Origin: Viola odorata
Lineage: Eukaryota > Streptophyta > Magnoliopsida > Malpighiales > Violaceae
NCBI GenBank assembly: GCA_963691705.1
Contig: OY829541.1
Location: 38,209,661-38,273,660 of the forward strand
Length of the DNA stretch: 64,000 nt
Reading direction: 5' to 3'
The notes beneath the pieces are model-generated. The model ran no database searches. It was given only the letters and a program-made list of their open reading frames with translations, and had not been told where the DNA came from. A program made the translations under genes and the position numbers. This document shows positions 60,109 through 64,000 of the stretch, piece after piece. Position 1 is the first letter of the stretch. The number at the start of each line of letters is the position of its first letter.

Positions 60109-61778
60109 ATGGCTTCTTCAAGTGTTGCCGTCAATAAATTCCCAGACACTCCTCGTTCTGATTTGTTGATGGAACCTTCATCTCCTTCAAGCGAATGAGC
60201 AGAGATTGAAGAGATAACAGAGGAAGAGATAGGGTTTTTAGCACCCCAAAATCAAGAAATTACCAACCACGAAGAAGTTCAGGAACATGTCCCAGACTTA
60301 AACCAGAGGCCTAGGTAAGGTAAATTAAAATTTTCAATTTCGGTCTAATTCCCATATGGTAGTGAAACATGTTCAATGGTATTGAATTTTCATTTGTATG
60401 GTCAGAGAAGGGGAAAGAATTGACTACAACAGAACGCCTGGATGCATTACAACTGTTGTTGGCAAAAAGTAAGAATGGGGTGTTGAAGAGAGGAGCAACG
60501 AAGGATGTTGCTGTCCAGTTTGGAGTTGGCATTCGAACAATTCAGAGGATCTGGAAGCGTACAAGGGATTCTGGAAACAACTGTCATGATAAATTCAGAG
60601 TGAAAAATTGTGGAAGGAAACGAGTTGAATTTGATTTGGAATGTATACAAAATCTTCCTTTGAGGCAGAGGACAACACTAAGGTCACTTGTTTTCCACCT
60701 TGGTGTTTCGAAATCATTTCTGCATATGAAGTTGAAGGAAAAGGTCATCAGGCGCCACACGAATGTCATCAAACTCACGTTGATTGCAGGCAATCACCTT
60801 GGTGTTTCTAAATCATTTCTGCATATGAAGTTGAAGGAAAAGGTCATCAGGCGCCACATGAATGCCATCAAACCCACGTTGACTGCAGACAATCACGTTG
60901 CCGGAATGAACTACTGTCTTCACAGTTTAGATCCATCATCGTTACATCGTGAACCAACATTCAAGCGGATGGAGAATACAGTGCACATTGATGAGAAGTG
61001 GTTCTACTTAACGAAGAAGTCTCAGACATATTACTTGTTACATGACGAACCTGATCCTATAAGAACTATTAAATCCTCTCATTTCATACCTAAGGTTATG
61101 TTTTTAGTTGCTGTTGCGAAGCCAAGGTTTGACTCAGATGGATTATGCACGTTTGATGGAAAGATTGTGGTTTTCTCCTTAGTTCAATCAGTTGCAGTTT
61201 TGAGATCGAGTTAGAACAGGCCTCGCGGTACAATTGAGGTCAAACCTATTGCTAATATAACAAGGGATGTAGTTAGAGAATGTATGATTTCTAAAGTATT
61301 GTCTGCGATAGCATCCAAGTGCCCAAGGGAAAGCATTAACAATGTCATTTATATTCAACAGGACAATGCCAAGAGTCATATTCACACTGACGATGTTGAA
61401 TTTTTAAATGCAGTGCAGGGAAGTGGATTGATTGTTTCACTTGTTTGTCAACCCCCTAATTCTTCTGATCTAAATGTCTTGGATCTTGGCTTCTTTATAG
61501 CAATACAGTCACTGCAAAGCAAGGAATGCGCAAAAGACATTATACAATTGGTTGGAGCTGTTGAGCAGACATTTCAAGAATTTTCAGAAAAGAAGTGCAA
61601 CCATGTGTGGTTAACATTAAAGTCATGTATGATTGAGATTCTAAAATGTGATGGATCCAATAATTACAAGATTCCACACATGAATAAGAATCGAATGGAG
61701 AGACAAAGGGTTGTACCAATTTCATTAAGTTTTTCCCTAGAAATTATGGCCAATGCAGTTGCTCAACTATCTACTTAA
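60109..61778 (+). pseudogene. MLE-4 transposase copy 6, with authentic 3' end
   Basis: The only copy that continues into the native C-terminus (VAQLST, TAA at 61776-61778) and 3' UTR. It has the shared TAG at 61212-61214, a CAA-to-TAA stop near the exon 1 donor, and changed residues in conserved places: NSSDLNVLDLGFFIAIQ replaces NSPDLNVLDLGFFRAIQ. A probable 3' UTR intron (GTGACT to TTTTGCAG, about 61788-61859) follows. Confidence 0.88.
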
Positions 61779-62793
61779 AGTCTCAGGTGACTTTCTTTCA
61801 ATTGCTGTTCAGTTTGATCACTACTTCCTTTTTAATGTTTGACTTGCTTGTTTTGCAGGAATGGCTTAACAAGGATTGATCGTGTATGGATTTGAAGAAT
61901 GTAGGGACACAACAATCTTTTTGTAATGTACACTAGGGTTGCAATAGTAAGAAACATCCAATCCTCTGTTGTGTAGATTTCAGAGGATCAGATGTTTTTT
62001 TGGATAATTAGTTGCTGGACATATTTTGGCAATTGTTGTGTAGATTTCAGATGATATCCTTCACCTCTGTAATGCTTTGTAAATATTTTGATAATTCATA
62101 AATGATATTAGTAGTTGTTAAACATATTTTTGCAATTTTTTCTTTGCTTCTGATTTAATATAGGCAATTCAGTCCAGTTTTCAGGCCAGCTGTGTATTGA
62201 ATTTGACAATTCCGGCCAGTTATGTTTGTTCAACCAAAAAGGAACACAAATCCACTCTGAAAACATACAACTGTAAAAAAGTGCAGGCTCAAATAACTCA
62301 AATGAATTTTTATTCAACCAAAACAGAGCACAAAGCTCCCAACATTACATACATTTTTGTTTCTTTGTCTGCAGTTCATACAATTTCACCCTAAAAGAGA
62401 GCACAAAGCTCCCATCATTATATAGAGGGCTAAGCCTAATTTTACATGTCCTAACATTTCAACCAAAATAGAGCACAATTGCTCCTAAACAATAACTTCA
62501 AACTAAACAGTCTAAGGAAAAAAAAATAGAGGAGTTAATGAAGGAATGAAGACTTTTCTGAACAGATTCCCTTAAAAATTTGAACAGATTCTCAATCAGT
62601 TGCAGCCTTCACCTCCTCACATAGCGTCTCATTGCACAACTGCTCTGGAAACAATCTGATCTAGGCGACTGTTGATAGGGTAGTGCTTATCCTACTTTGT
62701 TGAATAACCGTGGACTGATGCAACCTTGAATTATCCCATCAATGCGCCTATTCAAAAGCTGTAACAACACAACTTCCTATCTTCCCCCACTCC
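61779..62793. other. Transposase 3' UTR and spacer in MLE-4
   Basis: Contains the 3' UTR intron and two copies of AGAGCACAAAGCTCCCA (near 62325 and 62399). No other gene is seen. Confidence 0.5.
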
Positions 62794-62802
62794 CTATATA
62801 AG
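62794..62802 (+). promoter_or_regulatory. TATA box of the MLE-4 family B gene
   Basis: CTATATAAG lies about 90 bp upstream of the ATG at 62887, the same architecture as the MLE-1 B genes. Confidence 0.6.
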
Positions 62803-62886
62803 AAAGGGCCATTAACCCTAACGAAGTCACACAAACCAAAACATTAGACCTCCTACTCCTTAGTCTGCAGCCTAATTCCACCAACA

Positions 62887-63246
62887 ATGAACAATAACGA
62901 AGCCACACACATTCTGAACATTGCAAGAGGTGTAACCACTCATCTCCATGAAGACTTCAATGATTTTCATATCAAACTCCTTCAAATAGAGCAGGACATC
63001 AACCGCCTGAAGTCTCTTTATCGCAGGCTCAAGGAGATCAGGGCTGCTGTAGGTTATGAAGATGACGGTCCAGAACCTGAAGAAGTCATCCTGACCACCA
63101 GCGAGACCCTTATGTCGTTGGGCAAAGCAATCACCCTGGAGACCAAGATAGAGTGTCTCAACTTCTGCATCAACAACTCCAATGCAGCACATAAGTCCAT
63201 GAATAAATTTGGCAACAAAATACCTGCAATCCCAAAAAATAATTAA
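62887..63246 (+). CDS. MLE accessory protein B of MLE-4: helical protein with IPAIP tail
   Basis: An intact 119-residue single-exon protein, MNNNEATHIL at the start and NKFGNKIPAIPKNN at the end. It resembles B1 of MLE-1 along its length: EQDIN versus EQEID, a RRLKEIRAAV versus HRLKESRTAV segment, GKAIT versus AKTIS, and the tail. The two long predicted helices are separated by an acidic turn (EDDGPEPEE, about 59-67). It is transcribed on the transposase strand, downstream of it, as in MLE-1 and MLE-2. Function is unknown. It has stayed open beside six dead transposase copies. Confidence 0.78.
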   Translation: MNNNEATHILNIARGVTTHLHEDFNDFHIKLLQIEQDINRLKSLYRRLKEIRAAVGYEDDGPEPEEVILTTSETLMSLGKAITLETKIECLNFCINNSNAAHKSMNKFGNKIPAIPKNN

Positions 63247-64000
63247 GCAGTTATGTATTGCATCAAAGTATGTTATGCTATCGATTTTATTTCAATAATG
63301 TTATGCTTTCGTTTTTATTCCAAAATGCTCAATCTTTAACAATTTTCTTCAATTTTAAACCTACATACGCAAATTGAAATAGAACAAATGAAGAAATTAA
63401 AAAACAAAACCATACACATGAAGAAATTAAAAAACAAAATCCCAAATAATTACACCCAAAACCTACATCATTTTCATCAAACCATCTGGCAACATAAATC
63501 TAGATTCAAACCGAGAAACGAAGTATACAAAAAATTAAAAAAAATCCCCGAATCCCATTAGAAAAAGACAATACAACCTGATGTCGAAGCCTTTCACTCT
63601 CTTCAATATAGGAAAGACATTGCGGGGCACATCCATGGTTGTAAGGTCAGTTCCGATACCCAAAACCCTAAATTTTGACGGTAGCTTCTCATGAGCAAGG
63701 ATAAGCCCCGAAACGACACTTCCCGTTTGCCCAACCGAATCGATTTCATCATGTTTGAACCTTGCAGATTTGATTTTTTTTTTTAAGAAACGAGGATGAG
63801 AGCTTATGAAAAGAGAAGGAGAGGATAGAGAAGATGGAGAAGAGCGTGTCAAAGACGACTGAATTGTTCTGATTCATGTTTCCAGCCAATTTAAAAAATG
63901 GCCAGCTATTTCTACTTTCCTCCATTCTGCCACTGTGTGATGCGTTATTCGACCACAAAACGACTAGTCGTTTGAGGGTCTTTTTGTCAAAACGCAAATT
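63247..64000. other. Right part of MLE-4, no family A gene found
   Basis: By analogy a minus-strand A gene should lie here, but no DLNxxP or RILLP-type coding sequence was seen. A minus-strand frame of 105 codons (63535-63852) and an overlapping 82-codon frame occur. Neither resembles protein A or any family I recognise. Either gene A was lost or replaced, or it never entered this element. Confidence 0.45.
63958..63973. promoter_or_regulatory. Subterminal perfect palindrome AAACGACTAGTCGTTT
   Basis: A 16-bp perfect palindrome followed by GAGGG. It matches MLE-1 869-884 with its CCCTC flank in inverted orientation, which marks this as the end-proximal region of MLE-4. Confidence 0.55.

Larger units (their letters stand above)
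51081..61733 (+). repeat. Six-unit tandem array of a transposase gene, period 1,793-1,795 bp
   Basis: Units start at 51081, 52876, 54669, 56464, 58259 and 60054 at TTCCTTCATACTCC. Units 1-5 end with a chimeric tail: the C-terminal coding region runs into a 114-bp copy of an internal HTH-coding segment (copy of 51683-51796) and then directly into the next unit's 5' UTR. Unit 6 alone runs on into the genuine gene end. Units 3 and 5 share private variants, as do the first halves of 4 and 6 and the second halves of 2 and 4, indicating a later 3,590-bp two-unit duplication. Confidence 0.95.
50948..64000. mobile_element. MLE-4: mariner-like element with tandemly amplified transposase (right end outside window)
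   Basis: The left end reads CTCATTTTATCCATAAATAA after TA at 50946-50947. It aligns with the MLE-2 end (TCCCACAAATAATG) and, like the MLE-1 TIR, contains a small hairpin, TCCAT and ATGGA 5 bp apart. Inside are six transposase copies, a family B gene, and at the far side the AAACGACTAGTCGTTT palindrome that in MLE-1 lies about 117 bp from the end. The right TIR is therefore expected less than about 100 bp beyond the window. Minus five extra units, the element would be about 4.2 kb, similar to MLE-3. The left TIR cannot be confirmed without the right one. Confidence 0.75.

Noticed and set aside
51287..61385. Recurrent minus-strand frames of 60-105 codons in the tandem array
   Set aside because: Antisense shadows of the transposase coding strand, repeated because the units are repeated.
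51081..61733. Direct-repeat array considered as CRISPR-like or satellite
   Set aside because: The units are whole transposase genes with no spacers, in a plant genome. A tandem gene amplification explains it.

Overview
This window is nuclear DNA of a flowering plant, most likely a eudicot. It holds four intron-bearing plant genes with AT-rich introns and spacers: a Pumilio/PUF gene, a LNK1-like clock gene, a mitochondrial PPR gene and the proteasome beta-3 gene. It also holds plant-type DD39D mariner-like elements (MLEs), a Ty3/gypsy-type LTR retrotransposon primed by tRNA-Asp, a hAT-type non-autonomous element and a Stowaway-like MITE. The species cannot be fixed from sequence alone.

Layout: MLE-1 (752-5944, apparently complete) sits just upstream of the Pumilio gene (6583-11578, with one apparent frameshift). 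A long spacer follows with a C-rich block and a 758-bp non-autonomous MLE relative (14662-15419). Next come MLE-2 (16083-21441, all genes decayed) and MLE-3 (22142-33680), whose transposase gene is split by a young 7,220-bp LTR retrotransposon (23679-30898). The LNK1-like gene (34811-39913), a hAT-type element (41356-42810), the PPR gene (43055-44815), a 126-bp MITE and PBC1 (46922-50542) follow. MLE-4 starts at 50948 and runs off the right edge. Its transposase gene has been amplified into six tandem units of about 1,795 bp.

The main discovery candidate is that these MLEs are multi-gene transposons. Besides a two-exon transposase they carry up to two accessory protein families. Family A (MLE-1, -2, -3) is an acidic protein of about 200 residues, starting near the TIR opposite the transposase. 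It has an N-terminal FD-x-S-x-NM block, repeated DLNxxP motifs (an EAR-type co-repressor-binding signature) and a conserved C-terminal block. The intact copies in MLE-1 and MLE-3 are both 201 residues with their three DLNxxP motifs at identical positions (116, 140, 168), although the proteins have clearly diverged. Family B (two divergently transcribed copies in MLE-1, a pseudogene in MLE-2, one intact copy in MLE-4) is a helical protein of about 120 residues ending in a degenerate N-[RK]-[IV]-P-[AG]-I-P tail. My inference is a plant MLE lineage that moves its own chromatin or co-repressor adaptor (A) and a helical partner (B) together with its transposase. I know of no description of this arrangement but could not search for one.

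All exon boundaries are by eye from splice consensus, reading frame and comparison among the copies. Spans given for split genes include introns or insertions, and the exons are listed in the evidence.
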